The notes beneath the pieces were generated by a model. It made no database searches. It was not told where the DNA came from and saw only the letters and a list, made by a program, of their open reading frames with translations. A stretch of 44,737 bases of DNA from Tritrichomonas foetus (taxonomy: Eukaryota > Parabasalia > Tritrichomonadida > Tritrichomonadidae): NCBI GenBank assembly GCA_001839685.1, contig MLAK01000706.1:14304-59040 (forward strand), written 5' to 3'. A program made the position numbers and the translations under genes. Positions 9,384-19,256 of this stretch are shown piece after piece. The first letter of the stretch is position 1. Each line of letters begins with the position of its first letter.

Positions 9384-11879
9384 ACTGAGATTAGCCCATT
9401 GACTTTCAGGTGTTGCAGCAGTCAATGATCTCATAAAGCCATTATATGCAAACATTGAAGCAAGCGGGCCGTTGACAGGATCAACAGCAAGATCTCCATC
9501 ACAAAATCTTGTTGGAACTTGTCTTGAAATGATCACAGAAGATGATAAATAAACATCTACACCACTTTGTGCTAGATTTGCAACAGCTGTAAGTAATTGA
9601 CCAAAGTAACTACGTGCTTTAGATGATTGTAAAACATTATATTCTTTCAAATTACCAGAAAAATCAATGAAATCATACCATTCTGTTTCAATTTCATCAT
9701 AATATACAAGTTGTTCCATCATAGAGAATTTACCCAAATGTTTTCCCCATTGTAAAGCCAAACACAAAGTTGCAATAGATGCTGTAAAACGAGCATGTGA
9801 ACCATATAATTGACGGGTAAGTGATTCTTGTGCATTTTGGAACCAACCTTTAAGTAAAATATATGAAACTATGAAACAAATAGCAGAAACAATGAAAGCT
9901 ATCAAAATAGAAAGATTCATCATTTTGATATATTTCGATTTCCGGGATATTAGCGCTCTTTGTAAAGCTAAACGCATACGTGAAAAAGTAAACATTGTTT
10001 GTCCAATTTGCTCTTCAAGTTCTATATCAATTTCTGAATTCGTTGTTAACGAATATGATTTATCTGCAGAATTTGAAGAACCAGATGAACTTCCATGACC
10101 ATGAGCCATTTTATTTATGAAATTTCCACGAATTCCAATGATACCTTTTTTAATATAATTGGGATAAGTTCTAACAAAAGTTTTGAATGAAATATCGATT
10201 GAAAAGTTTTGTCCAGAATCTATTAAATCAACTCGTCTTTTCATTTTAATCCCTTCAATGAAGTTGGTTGAGCAATCAATTAAAAAATTCGAGTATTCTT
10301 CTGCTATTCTCGTAGAATTTGGATAATCTTTGATGGCTTCTTGCCATAGCACATTTGATTTAGAAAGAGTGGCATATAATTTTGAGAATGGAAGAGTTGA
10401 TGAAGGAATTGTGAGCCAAAAATCATGAATTAAGTCATTTATTCGATGACGTGTCTGAATCAAAGATTGAAGTTTCTCTGCTGCATCATTTGAAGATGAT
10501 GAAGTTCTAAGACTTCGAATTCGATTAACTTGGTATAATAAAAATCGATGAGGAAGGTTTAAATGTCTCTTTCTTGTAGCACTTGTGAATAATGTATTCA
10601 ATAATCGTGATTCACTAGGAAAGAACGTCATAAATAACACGCAGAGACATGACATTCGATTTGAATCATGATTCGTAAAGATAAATTTTGTTAAGGACCA
10701 ATCAATGAACAATTCAGAAGCTTCAGAAAGGCCAACCCGCATACAAAAATATGCATTGTTTTCACTTTTATGAACCCCTAAACTTTCAAATATTTCAACT
10801 TTGTCAGAATCAGAAATCGAAGAAGACTGTTCTGGACTCAAGTTGAGTCGCACTCTTTTTATTTTTCTGCGCTGCATGATATAGAAAAGAACTGATGCAA
10901 CAATTCCCAACACAATAGAAATAAGGCAAATAATATAACCAATATGTAAGGAACTAAAATATGAAATTATAACGAAAACATCTGCAATTCCTGAAGCAAC
11001 GCATAGTCCGTAAGTAAAAACGTTCATATGAAGAGGAATAAAAGGTAAAAATATAATCCAATATGATAGAAGACACACTACAATCATATGAAAAACAACA
11101 AGAACTAAAAATGTCCAAGACTCTAAAATATGGAAAAATAATTCGAGAAACCCAAAAATTGGAGCAGATAAAAAGATCCATTGAACAGGCATATAATTCC
11201 ATCCTGCATATGGAGCTGATGGAATGAATGGTGTATTACAAAGCAACTTGATGGTGATAGAAAATAATACCATTAAAACAGCAAAATAAATAACAGTGAG
11301 TACTAAAAACATAATATTAATGGCTTCTGGATAGTTCCAAACATCAACAAATAGAGTTCCAGCAAAAATTGCTAAAGGCACCAAAATTATCATATTCAAG
11401 AATTTAATTAAAAAATGAGCAAGGTAAAAAAGTGAATCAATAAATCTTCTTTTGACTGTATAAACTGTTATTTCAATAACCAAAAACAATACAATTAATA
11501 AGAAGCATGCTGTAAATGCGATGAATGTGATTAAATAATTGGGATTTCCCTTCGAATCTGTTTTTGGCGTAATGTGTAGGAAAAATTGAATCAGTAAATT
11601 AATGACATCGTTGGCTTGAGAGCCGCCATCTTCTTTTCCAACAAATATTTCGGCGTTTGACGACCAGAAAGAGACGAAAAAGAACTGAAGCGCAAAGAAA
11701 GCAAATCCAATATAATCGACGAATACGGGAAGCTCGCTACTTTGGAAGAAATGGTCATAAAATGGGAAAAGGCGATCGAAAAGACTATGTTTGCCACTAA
11801 CAACGAGCTTGCGAGCGTTCGAATCAACTTGATCGATACTTGAGCGAGAAAGACATGATTGCTCGATTGTTGACTTCAT
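9375..11879 (-). CDS. Adenylyl cyclase, N-terminal part (multi-span membrane receptor region)
   Basis: This is the N-terminal 834 residues of the same cyclase. Hydrophobic segments at about 54-72, 115-140, 152-180, 187-213, 232-252, 255-282, 287-308 and 312-336 form a membrane bundle. A cytosolic region follows, containing VLWQEAIKDYPNSTRIAEEY (510-529), a half-TPR/HAT-like motif. Then come the family signature YPNYIKKGIIGIRGNF (572-587), HGHGSSSGSS (593-602), and a TM at about 655-679 leading into an extracellular-type domain cut by the stop at 9375. This architecture is characteristic of the expanded trichomonad cyclase family. The frame opens at TTG 11921. I use the ATG at 11879, which has TCATTC five bases upstream. 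CpG is enriched only in the first 300 or so coding bases. Taken alone, this part has no catalytic domain. Confidence 0.8.
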   Translation of the reverse strand: MKSTIEQSCLSRSSIDQVDSNARKLVVSGKHSLFDRLFPFYDHFFQSSELPVFVDYIGFAFFALQFFFVSFWSSNAEIFVGKEDGGSQANDVINLLIQFFLHITPKTDSKGNPNYLITFIAFTACFLLIVLFLVIEITVYTVKRRFIDSLFYLAHFLIKFLNMIILVPLAIFAGTLFVDVWNYPEAINIMFLVLTVIYFAVLMVLFSITIKLLCNTPFIPSAPYAGWNYMPVQWIFLSAPIFGFLELFFHILESWTFLVLVVFHMIVVCLLSYWIIFLPFIPLHMNVFTYGLCVASGIADVFVIISYFSSLHIGYIICLISIVLGIVASVLFYIMQRRKIKRVRLNLSPEQSSSISDSDKVEIFESLGVHKSENNAYFCMRVGLSEASELFIDWSLTKFIFTNHDSNRMSCLCVLFMTFFPSESRLLNTLFTSATRKRHLNLPHRFLLYQVNRIRSLRTSSSSNDAAEKLQSLIQTRHRINDLIHDFWLTIPSSTLPFSKLYATLSKSNVLWQEAIKDYPNSTRIAEEYSNFLIDCSTNFIEGIKMKRRVDLIDSGQNFSIDISFKTFVRTYPNYIKKGIIGIRGNFINKMAHGHGSSSGSSNSADKSYSLTTNSEIDIELEEQIGQTMFTFSRMRLALQRALISRKSKYIKMMNLSILIAFIVSAICFIVSYILLKGWFQNAQESLTRQLYGSHARFTASIATLCLALQWGKHLGKFSMMEQLVYYDEIETEWYDFIDFSGNLKEYNVLQSSKARSYFGQLLTAVANLAQSGVDVYLSSSVIISRQVPTRFCDGDLAVDPVNGPLASMFAYNGFMRSLTAATPESQWANLSYF

Positions 11880-11883
11880 CTGA

Positions 11884-11889
11884 GAATGA
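11884..11889 (-). promoter_or_regulatory. Initiator-like motif (TCATTC) of the cyclase gene
   Basis: TCATTC on the minus strand ends five bases before the ATG at 11879. The very short implied leader is normal for trichomonads and supports this ATG over the upstream TTG. Confidence 0.5.
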
Positions 11890-12432
11890 GTTGCAACCTT
11901 TTTTTTATCGAATTGAGGCAAATTTGTGTGAACTCATTCAAATTTCTGAGTCCCTCAATTTTGATAATGTGCTACTTTATTTCCATTTTATGTTCATTGA
12001 AACATATTTGAAATAGGAAAAAGAATAAAACTCAAAACATTTCATTTGGCTGCAATTTGTCATATTTTAGGAGATGAACTCTCTAAACAAATTATTGACT
12101 AGAATCATTTTAATTGAATAGGTATAAACAAATTGGGTGTTATAATATTCAATCATGGTTTTATAAAGCATTCAATAATTCAATCATTTTCGATGAACAT
12201 CGTTAATTTCATTTTGTGGGTAACTTGTATTTTTATTATTTTTTGTCTCTTCTGAAAATGCTGTAGTATAATTTAGTCGAGAAATTAGATATTGATAAGA
12301 TCATAATTAAAATCATCTTCCAAGATAGTTGTTAACAACATCACACTCGATTTTTTGATTGATTCACTTTTTGATAAGGATTTCATCCACATTCGATTTA
12401 AACGTACAGATACTATTCTTTTCTCTTCGAGC
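11890..12432. other. Divergent intergenic region
   Basis: A+T-rich sequence lies between the cyclase start (-) and the tail-anchored protein gene (+). I see no coding-like frame or repeat in it. The open frame of the downstream gene extends to 12355 but only from TTG. Confidence 0.5.
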
Positions 12433-13209
12433 ATGCAAAGCACCTTTTCTTCATTTGCTAATTCCAACAATAAAACATATCTCCATGAAAATAATCAGTT
12501 TGTTGCAAATTTAGATCCGACACAGAAATTAATCAAGATGCAGCAGAAAAGTAAAATTACTCGACCTTCACAACTGCTTCTCGCCAAACGATCTTCCAAA
12601 ATGGGAATATCACAATCATTTTCTTCGATTCAACAATTATCAGATAAATCGACAGCAGATTCAAAAAATTCCAAAGGCACAATTTGGGCAAGTTCGATTC
12701 GCGACATAATGAAAGACGAACCTATTAAAATAAAGCTAGTTCAAACCGTTCAACCCAAACCAAAGCCGCAAAACCTTCATCCCGAAAAGATAAAAAAACC
12801 AGTCTTCAATCTCCAACCAACTCCAGAAATTTCCATCAAAAATGGTCCAACAAAGCAAACAATCAAAGAAAAGCCAAAATTCACGCTCTTAGAAGCAACT
12901 CCTCGAAAAGATTTAAATTTAATTCAATCCCAAAAAATCAGCCCTCAACAAAAAGTGAGTATTTCGACATCACCTTTCATACCAAATAATAAAATGGCAA
13001 TGGCTACAAACACAGCTGTCGTTGAGCAATCGCCCATATTTATCACCAAAAGACAACACAAAAGTGCCAGTCACTTAAGCCTAAATTCCACAACAGAAAA
13101 TCATTTAACAATTCAAAATCATAAAGATAAAAGGTCTTTTGGATTTGTTGTTACAATATCACTTATTTCACTCCTTTTTATCATGTTATCTTTAACATCA
13201 TTACTATGA
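12433..13209 (+). CDS. Hypothetical tail-anchored membrane protein
   Basis: This 258-residue protein has a long Ser/Lys/Pro/Gln-rich cytosolic region with little predicted order, including VQTVQPKPKPQNLHPEKIKK. A basic stretch (NHKDKR) is followed by one C-terminal hydrophobic segment, SFGFVVTISLISLLFIMLSL, with only a few residues after it. That arrangement fits a tail-anchored protein of the ER or another endomembrane, with the N-terminus in the cytosol. There is no signal peptide and no domain I recognise. The start is the first ATG (12433); the frame upstream of it opens at TTG 12355. Function unknown. Confidence 0.6.
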   Translation: MQSTFSSFANSNNKTYLHENNQFVANLDPTQKLIKMQQKSKITRPSQLLLAKRSSKMGISQSFSSIQQLSDKSTADSKNSKGTIWASSIRDIMKDEPIKIKLVQTVQPKPKPQNLHPEKIKKPVFNLQPTPEISIKNGPTKQTIKEKPKFTLLEATPRKDLNLIQSQKISPQQKVSISTSPFIPNNKMAMATNTAVVEQSPIFITKRQHKSASHLSLNSTTENHLTIQNHKDKRSFGFVVTISLISLLFIMLSLTSLL

Positions 13210-13768
13210 ATCATTATATGTTATTTCTAGTATCGCATATTATCAAGTTAATATGGAAATGTATATATTTTTAAAAATCTGATATACTCCTCACTTTCTA
13301 TTTCTTTATCTCTTATTTCTTCAGAAATTACAAATTAGAATCAAATAGTGATGCTCAATAACAGTTTTATATTCATGATCCAAAACAATGGAATGACAAT
13401 GTCACCTTGGTAGATGTTTTATTGGATATATAACTGCTTATATGGAAGACTAGACAACATTTTCATATTTTTTTTTTTTTTTTTTTGGTTCGAGTCATGA
13501 CAATAAAATCTATCTCGCAATAGCAAAATTTGATCTTTTTTTCAATGTGTCAGTTTGTTTTGAACACTCATACCAGATAATCACAGAAATCCAAAGAAAA
13601 CAGTTCTCAATTTGGGTAACCCAAAATGCCAGCTTTCTTTGAATTTTTCAATGATTATTACTATAATGAAGTGAAAATTACATTCAACTGAGTAGGAGGA
13701 TAAAAAGAATTTTTTTACAACAGATTCAAAATTTCCAAAACGTATTGAAAAGAGTTTTATTTTCAATC
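13210..13768. other. Intergenic region with a T(19) tract
   Basis: The region carries a 19-T tract at 13468-13486 and a short inverted repeat, TTTGGGT-A-ACCCAAA, at 13611-13625. The minus-strand open frame at 13581-13766 has no ATG, and its last part (ESWHFGLPKLRTVFF) is only faintly protein-like. I see no supported gene. Confidence 0.5.
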
Positions 13769-14794
13769 ATGGTTCGCCAAAAAATCAATTTCGATATTGA
13801 GTCCTGGCCAAGGCCTGTTTTATTCATTTTCCTCGCTTTCAACATATGCTTTTGGTTCAGCGTTCCTGGATATTTACACAAATTTTTATTTAGAGAATTT
13901 TCATTGAATTTTCCCATTTTCTACGCTTTCATTCAATCATTTTTCGTCGCTCTTTTTGCTGCTCCATCTACAAGGCAAGTAATCTCATCAAAGAAAAATC
14001 TTTCGGCAAATTTATATTTCTACATTTTTACAAGTATCGCCTTCCTTTTTTCGTTTATTCTCGATAACTACAGCGTAACGCGTCTCAGCTACCCCACGGA
14101 GGTTTTATTTAAGTCAACCAAAATCTTTCCCGTCATGGTTGGAAATATTGTTTTCTTAAAAAAGTCATTCAATCCTACAGAAATTCTCACTTTTTCAATA
14201 CTAGTGAGCGGTTTTGTTGGAATTGCATTGAGTGATTTTACTGGCAATAACGTTTTTGATATTCATGGTTTAGTTTCTGTCATTTTGTCACTCACGTTTG
14301 AAGCAATTACTGCTAACATGGAAGAATACATTCTAGTTTTCTGTGGCGCCACTCGAAAAGAGGCAATTTCAATATTATTTTCATTTTCGTCATTTTTTGC
14401 TTTGATTTTATCGATTGTGACAGGTGAAATGAAAAGAGTAATAATTGAAATTTCAGAACAACCAGAAATTTCTATTTATTTGCTTTTTTACTCAATTTTT
14501 GGAGCAGTTGGGTTACAGTTTGTTTTTCTGACAATCAAAACTTTTGGTTCGCTTCAAGCCGTTATTTTCACATCAACGAGAAAGGCAGGTGCATCACTTT
14601 TCGCTTTTCTTGCATGCGGGTACTCTCCACTGTCTCTGTGGCAGATCATTTCTTCGCTTTTGACTGCAACCGGGCTTGCAATGAACTTTTTCACGCGGAC
14701 AAAAAGCAACAATGCTGAAAAACTCGCACACTCAGAATACAGATTGCTTCACGCGGAAACTACAACAGACCCCCTCCTTGAAAATGAAATTTGA
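13769..14794 (+). CDS. SLC35B-family nucleotide-sulfate/sugar transporter (PAPS transporter-like)
   Basis: This 341-residue protein has about 9-10 hydrophobic segments, the usual size and topology of SLC35 antiporters of the Golgi or ER. Diagnostic SLC35B sequences are LSYPTEVLFKSTKIFPVMVG (106-125), which matches the conserved YPT-V-FK-K-PVM block, then SLTFEAITANMEEY (174-187) and the TSTRKAGAS segment (268-276) where the family has a Thr-x-Arg-Lys pair. The closest fit I can recall is the SLC35B2/B3 PAPS transporter branch, but UDP-galactose and related SLC35B carriers share these motifs. The ATG at 13769 is used; the frame opens eight codons earlier at TTG. The short cytosolic tail contains DPLLENE, a possible dileucine sorting signal (inference). 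Confidence 0.75.
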   Translation: MVRQKINFDIESWPRPVLFIFLAFNICFWFSVPGYLHKFLFREFSLNFPIFYAFIQSFFVALFAAPSTRQVISSKKNLSANLYFYIFTSIAFLFSFILDNYSVTRLSYPTEVLFKSTKIFPVMVGNIVFLKKSFNPTEILTFSILVSGFVGIALSDFTGNNVFDIHGLVSVILSLTFEAITANMEEYILVFCGATRKEAISILFSFSSFFALILSIVTGEMKRVIIEISEQPEISIYLLFYSIFGAVGLQFVFLTIKTFGSLQAVIFTSTRKAGASLFAFLACGYSPLSLWQIISSLLTATGLAMNFFTRTKSNNAEKLAHSEYRLLHAETTTDPLLENEI

Positions 14795-15256
14795 CAAAAA
14801 AAATTGCCAAAAAATCTGCCAAAAAATTATAATTTTGATAATAATATAGTATCGATAACTTTATTGTTGTTTGTATTTCTAATAAGTTATTTCTGCTTAT
14901 TTTTCGATGAATTGAAAAAATAATAATTAACTTGATCATGAAATTCATATTGATGAATGAACAAAAAAGAAAATTCAATGATCGTAAAAAGAGTGTATGC
15001 ATGTATGAAGTTTTCAATCTGAAATTGAAGCAGAAATCCAAATTTGTGTGTTTATTAAACTATCTTTCGAATTGAAATATGATTTTTTTTTTTTTAATAA
15101 TGTATATATATATATCATATAAAACAAAGTGTTTCTCTATGTGGTTTCGTTTTTCATTATTGAACGCTGTAAAAAAGATAGAAAGCAGAAATCCTCAGAA
15201 TTTGGAAAATTGAATAAAATAACGAAATTTTTATTGAAAAAGTTCAATAACATGAT
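14795..15256. other. Intergenic region with simple repeats
   Basis: It holds a T(13) run at about 15083-15095 and a short TA-repeat at about 15101-15115. A TGAAAAAGT motif lies at 15235-15243, immediately upstream of the next gene. An out-of-frame ATG at 15252 overlaps the approach to the start codon at 15257. There is no coding-like frame. Confidence 0.5.
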
Positions 15257-17014
15257 ATGTCGCACACTCCCATGAATCAAGAAGACCAAACGAGCCAATT
15301 CTATATCCAGCAGATCCCAATTATCGAAGAAAAGATTCAGGATGGTTTAAATTCAATGAACAGCAAATATCAAAAATGCGCCAAATTGAAAGCCAAAGAA
15401 AACAAATTAAATGATCTTTGCTTTCAAAGAATAAAAGAAGTATCTATGTTTTCCGTAAATCAGAAAGACTATCATAATTTTAAGGCGATTGAAGAATTAA
15501 TGAAGCATCGAAAAAATACTGCAAAATTACAAAATGTATTGAATTCTTTACTTTCATTACTTGATGAAAAAGTCAAAAATGGTGAAATAAATATCACAAT
15601 TCAAAATTCATTTCATCAATTAAAAAAGAATCGTGAAAATGATTCTGAATGGTTAAAAAATAATGAAAAGTTATTAACCATTCCAATAAATCCAAAAGAA
15701 AGGTCACCAAAAATTGTTAATAAAATAATCCGAAAAAATAGTGAATACAGCTCTTCACCTTTTATGTATACTGATAGCCCAAAACAAACACCACAACAAA
15801 AAAATAAATCACCACTTCCTAGAGCAGTTTTTATTTTTGATGATGATGGAAATGATGAAAATAATAAGCTAAATCAATTGATGACACCTCAGCCAAGAAA
15901 AAGTCAAGATTTCGAAAGAATGAATATAATAAATGAACAATCTAAACAAATTAGACATTATCAACAAAAAATAAAAACATTAGAAGATAAAATTCAAAAA
16001 ATGAGAAATAAAATTTTATCAAGACAAAAACAATTTGAACTATCTCGTAACAATCAAAAAACAATCGATAAAAATGTATCAATTATTAATTTAATCGAAT
16101 ACAATGATACTGGTATAAATTGTGAACCTATTGCTAATATTGAAGAAATGAAAATTAAAATTAATAAATATGTGAGTGAAACTTCACCCCAGTTTTTAGC
16201 ATTTCAACAACAGCAAAGTTTATTAAATTATTTAAAACAATTAGAAGTTGAGTTAAATGTGTCGAATTTAGAGAATGATAGAAAAAGGTCAGAGTTTCAA
16301 TCTGTTATTTCATTTCTTAAATCAATCGATCCACTTTATTACACAGAAGAAGAAAAGAAAGAATTTTCAATTAATCCAAAATTAAATCAAATTAAAATAA
16401 AAAGAGAGAAAAAATTGGCGGCAATTGAAAGTAGAATAGAACAAATGAAATTACAAACAGAACAAACTATTTTACGAAACAATGATATTTCTTTTGTCAT
16501 TGATAGTTTAAAGAAGCAAAGAATGAGAATGATGCAAACACCAAAAGCTAATGTTCGAAAACTTTGTTATGCTTTACAAAGCGATAGAATAATTGTAACC
16601 GAACATTCTCGGCAATTAAGTTTCCATAAAATTTGCACACAATTTCATGAATCAACATTAAATAAAAATCAAAAAAAATATTCCCATCGATCAATGGGAA
16701 GAATTCAATGTGATCTTGATAGTTTATTTCAGAAACTTTGTTCATTGAAAAATAGATTTAACCATTTAAGAGCATCACGCGAAAATCATTCTTATGTTTT
16801 AACAAATGAAGAAGAATTGCGGTTTTTATTAAGGAAAATCCATGATTTAAGATCAGCAATTGATGTTTCAAATATGAGAATGAATGGTGTGTTATCAAAA
16901 ATTGATAAACAAGTGCGTCTTATTGAACAGAAAGGCATTTTTTTACCAGAACCACCGCCTATATTTATTTCTCTTAAAGATGGAAGCAAAAGCAAATCTT
17001 TATCACCAAAATGA
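15257..17014 (+). CDS. Hypothetical long coiled-coil protein
   Basis: This 585-residue, Lys/Gln/Asn-rich protein has helical segments at about 20-125, 225-290 and 315-420 and further charged helices to about 560. Between them is a Ser/Pro-rich, probably unstructured segment (about 150-220: SSSPFMYTDSPKQTP, an acidic FDDDGNDENN patch, TPQPRKSQD). The C-terminus ends in Pro- and Ser/Lys-rich sequence. There is no membrane segment. SP and TP dipeptides suggest phosphorylation by proline-directed kinases (inference). A structural, cytoskeletal or centrosomal role would be usual for such a protein, but I recognise no family. The start is the first in-frame ATG, 14 bases after a TGAAAAAGT motif. 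Confidence 0.7.
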   Translation: MSHTPMNQEDQTSQFYIQQIPIIEEKIQDGLNSMNSKYQKCAKLKAKENKLNDLCFQRIKEVSMFSVNQKDYHNFKAIEELMKHRKNTAKLQNVLNSLLSLLDEKVKNGEINITIQNSFHQLKKNRENDSEWLKNNEKLLTIPINPKERSPKIVNKIIRKNSEYSSSPFMYTDSPKQTPQQKNKSPLPRAVFIFDDDGNDENNKLNQLMTPQPRKSQDFERMNIINEQSKQIRHYQQKIKTLEDKIQKMRNKILSRQKQFELSRNNQKTIDKNVSIINLIEYNDTGINCEPIANIEEMKIKINKYVSETSPQFLAFQQQQSLLNYLKQLEVELNVSNLENDRKRSEFQSVISFLKSIDPLYYTEEEKKEFSINPKLNQIKIKREKKLAAIESRIEQMKLQTEQTILRNNDISFVIDSLKKQRMRMMQTPKANVRKLCYALQSDRIIVTEHSRQLSFHKICTQFHESTLNKNQKKYSHRSMGRIQCDLDSLFQKLCSLKNRFNHLRASRENHSYVLTNEEELRFLLRKIHDLRSAIDVSNMRMNGVLSKIDKQVRLIEQKGIFLPEPPPIFISLKDGSKSKSLSPK

Positions 17015-17084
17015 CAAACGAATCTAATTTAACTTGTATGTAAATAAGTATTAAAATAATGAATTTTTTTTTTGATATTATTTC

Positions 17085-19081
17085 ATTTTAATTCTCAATA
17101 TTGAAGAAAATGAAAGCATTAAAAAGAAAACAGGAACATTTTATCATAAGGTTCCCAGTGCTCAAATCAAATACAAAGAAATTACATATAGTGGAAAACA
17201 TCCTTTCATATTCCCTTTGAGAAATTATTCCAAATTAAGAATGAAATCATAAACTTAAGATATTTTGTTAAACAGGATAGTAAATCACAATTTCTGATGG
17301 TACAATCAAAAAATGAAGATATATTTAATGAACTTAGAGAGAAAATGAGATTGCTTCAAGAGAATTTATTCTATTTTGGAAATTCAATTATATTTGATTC
17401 TGATCCACTAAGAATATCCATTGAAATATTATATAGAGGAACTGAGTCATACGAAACCATTATTCATCCATGGAAAAACAAAGACATAAAAACATTCTCT
17501 TTGAAAAAACTAATCTTCGATCTTTTTTCACAGATTTTGTTTCGAAATACAATTATTATTTCATGACCATTATTCCACAAATGAGAATTGCAATGATTGG
17601 AATTGATGAATGTCCCAATTTTGAACTGGTAATTGATAAAAATATTTTGACAAGTCAAATAAGAAATGATATTATGCCTTAAGACAAAATCCAATTTTCG
17701 TTTAGATTCCCTTCATTCGTATATTTCACGATTTAGTAAAGATCAATGTAAAAGCTATATTTACAATCTAGTTAAATTCGATGTGCCTTCAAATATTGTT
17801 GATCCTATCTTATATAAGAACCACAAAAAAACAAGAAAATTCATAAACAATTGGATAGCAAAAGTAATTAATGGTAATAAAACAGCACTATCTATTAATC
17901 CATATGATTTCGAAATGAGCAGTGATCAATATGTTCTTGTAAAACCGGAAATCCATGATGTAATATATACATTTCTAACTCAATTCAGAGGTAGAAAACC
18001 TGGAATTTGGTATTCAGCACTTGATTTACCACAAATTCGATTCAATGAATTTCAAAATGAAATAGAAATCTTAAATAAAAATCTTGAAGTTTCCCAAATG
18101 TGGCAAATATCAAAACAATTTTTGATTGTTCCAAAGAACAAAATTGATGAAGCTCGAAAAGTTATTGAACAATATATGGTTAATGATTCAAATGAATCGA
18201 CTGTTCATAGTTGTATATATATGTGTTCAAATCCAAATAATCCCAAAACAAAGAAATATCATGTTCCTGTTTTCAAAACTAGCACAAAAGATGGTGAATA
18301 TAAACCATTATGTATTGAATGTTTAATTGAATCATTAATTAATTCAACCTCCAAAATTTATAATCCTGAAAAAAGAAAATTCAACAAAAAAGTAATTTTC
18401 GAAAACAAAGAAATATTAGGTATTATTCCGATTTGTTCCAGTAACAACAGTATTGAAAAAGATGGTGAAATAATATGGCCCAAAGTTCCATTTGGTGTTT
18501 TCTTATTTACATTGTTACATAACAGCTCTTCTGATTCGAAAAAACTTTCAGCTTTAGTTGATTCATGACTAGTTGGTGTATTAAATCAAGCTATTAGATC
18601 AGATGCAAGAAATTTCACATTTTGTCCAGATCATCAATCAAAAATATATGCTTTACCAGACAAAGATGATCCAAATCCAGAATGTTATAAATGCTAAAAT
18701 TCCTATTGCAGAAAATGCAAACAGTGGCATTCAATTTCTGGTGAATTTGATTGTGAAGGAAATTATAGAGGGAAAAGATGCCCTTTTTGTCAATATCCAA
18801 CAATTAAAATTGCTGGTTGTAATCATATTTCATGCATTTGTGGAAAATATTGGTGTTATAAATGTGAATTTGGAGCCAATACATCAAATGAAATTTATAG
18901 GCATATGCATGATAAACATGGCAGTTTTGGAATGAATGAATAAATCATCGGTTTCAAGTGATTCATCAATTCATTTCACCAAAGGCTTGATTCAATGCTT
19001 TTGAATAGATTGCCAGAAAATTTGATATTACGTTTACGCTTTCAATACACAAGGTCTGATCTTCACAATTTTTTAAAATAA
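17085..19081 (+). pseudogene. Decayed RBR-type (RING-IBR-RING2) ubiquitin ligase
   Basis: A coherent protein can be read only by changing frame at about 17240, 17475-17560 and 17670-17685, and by passing in-frame stops at 18566 (TGA), 18695 (TAA), 18941 (TAA) and 18959 (TGA). Recognisable pieces are a RING1-like CIYMCSNPNN...CIEC region (about 18210-18330), an IBR-like region with YCRKCKQWHS (about 18620-18760), and a RING2-like CPFCQYPTIKIAGCNH followed by CGKYWCYKC (about 18779-18866). The Cys of GCNH (18818-18820) corresponds to the catalytic, ubiquitin-accepting Cys of RBR ligases. The last piece (LLNRLPENLILRLRFQY) ends at TAA 19079-19081. The fragment with an ATG at 17297 continues upstream without a break, so 17297 is not the original start. 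Confidence 0.75.
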
Positions 19082-19256
19082 ATAGTCGATTTCTTTCAAA
19101 AATAAATATAACTCATACTCAAAATTCTGATGTTCTCAACTTTTGAATTTTTTCCCAAAATCTTTTATCAATTGATTTTATACTGATTATATCAAAAAGT
19201 TCATTTCTAAATTCTTCTCTTCTCTTCTCCAATCTCTTCTATTTTTTCGATAAGAA

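Noticed and set aside
13487..13500. GGTTCGAG resembling a tRNA T-loop
   Set aside because: It directly follows the T(19) tract. No acceptor, D-arm or anticodon stem can be fitted around it. No tRNA was found elsewhere.
17297..17566. A separate small gene starting at ATG 17297
   Set aside because: The frame continues upstream of this ATG with protein-like sequence and downstream through frame changes into the RBR homology, so it is one piece of the pseudogene.
18603..18935. 110-residue frame overlapping the RING2 region
   Set aside because: The zinc-binding Cys/His pattern lies in a different frame; this is a shadow.
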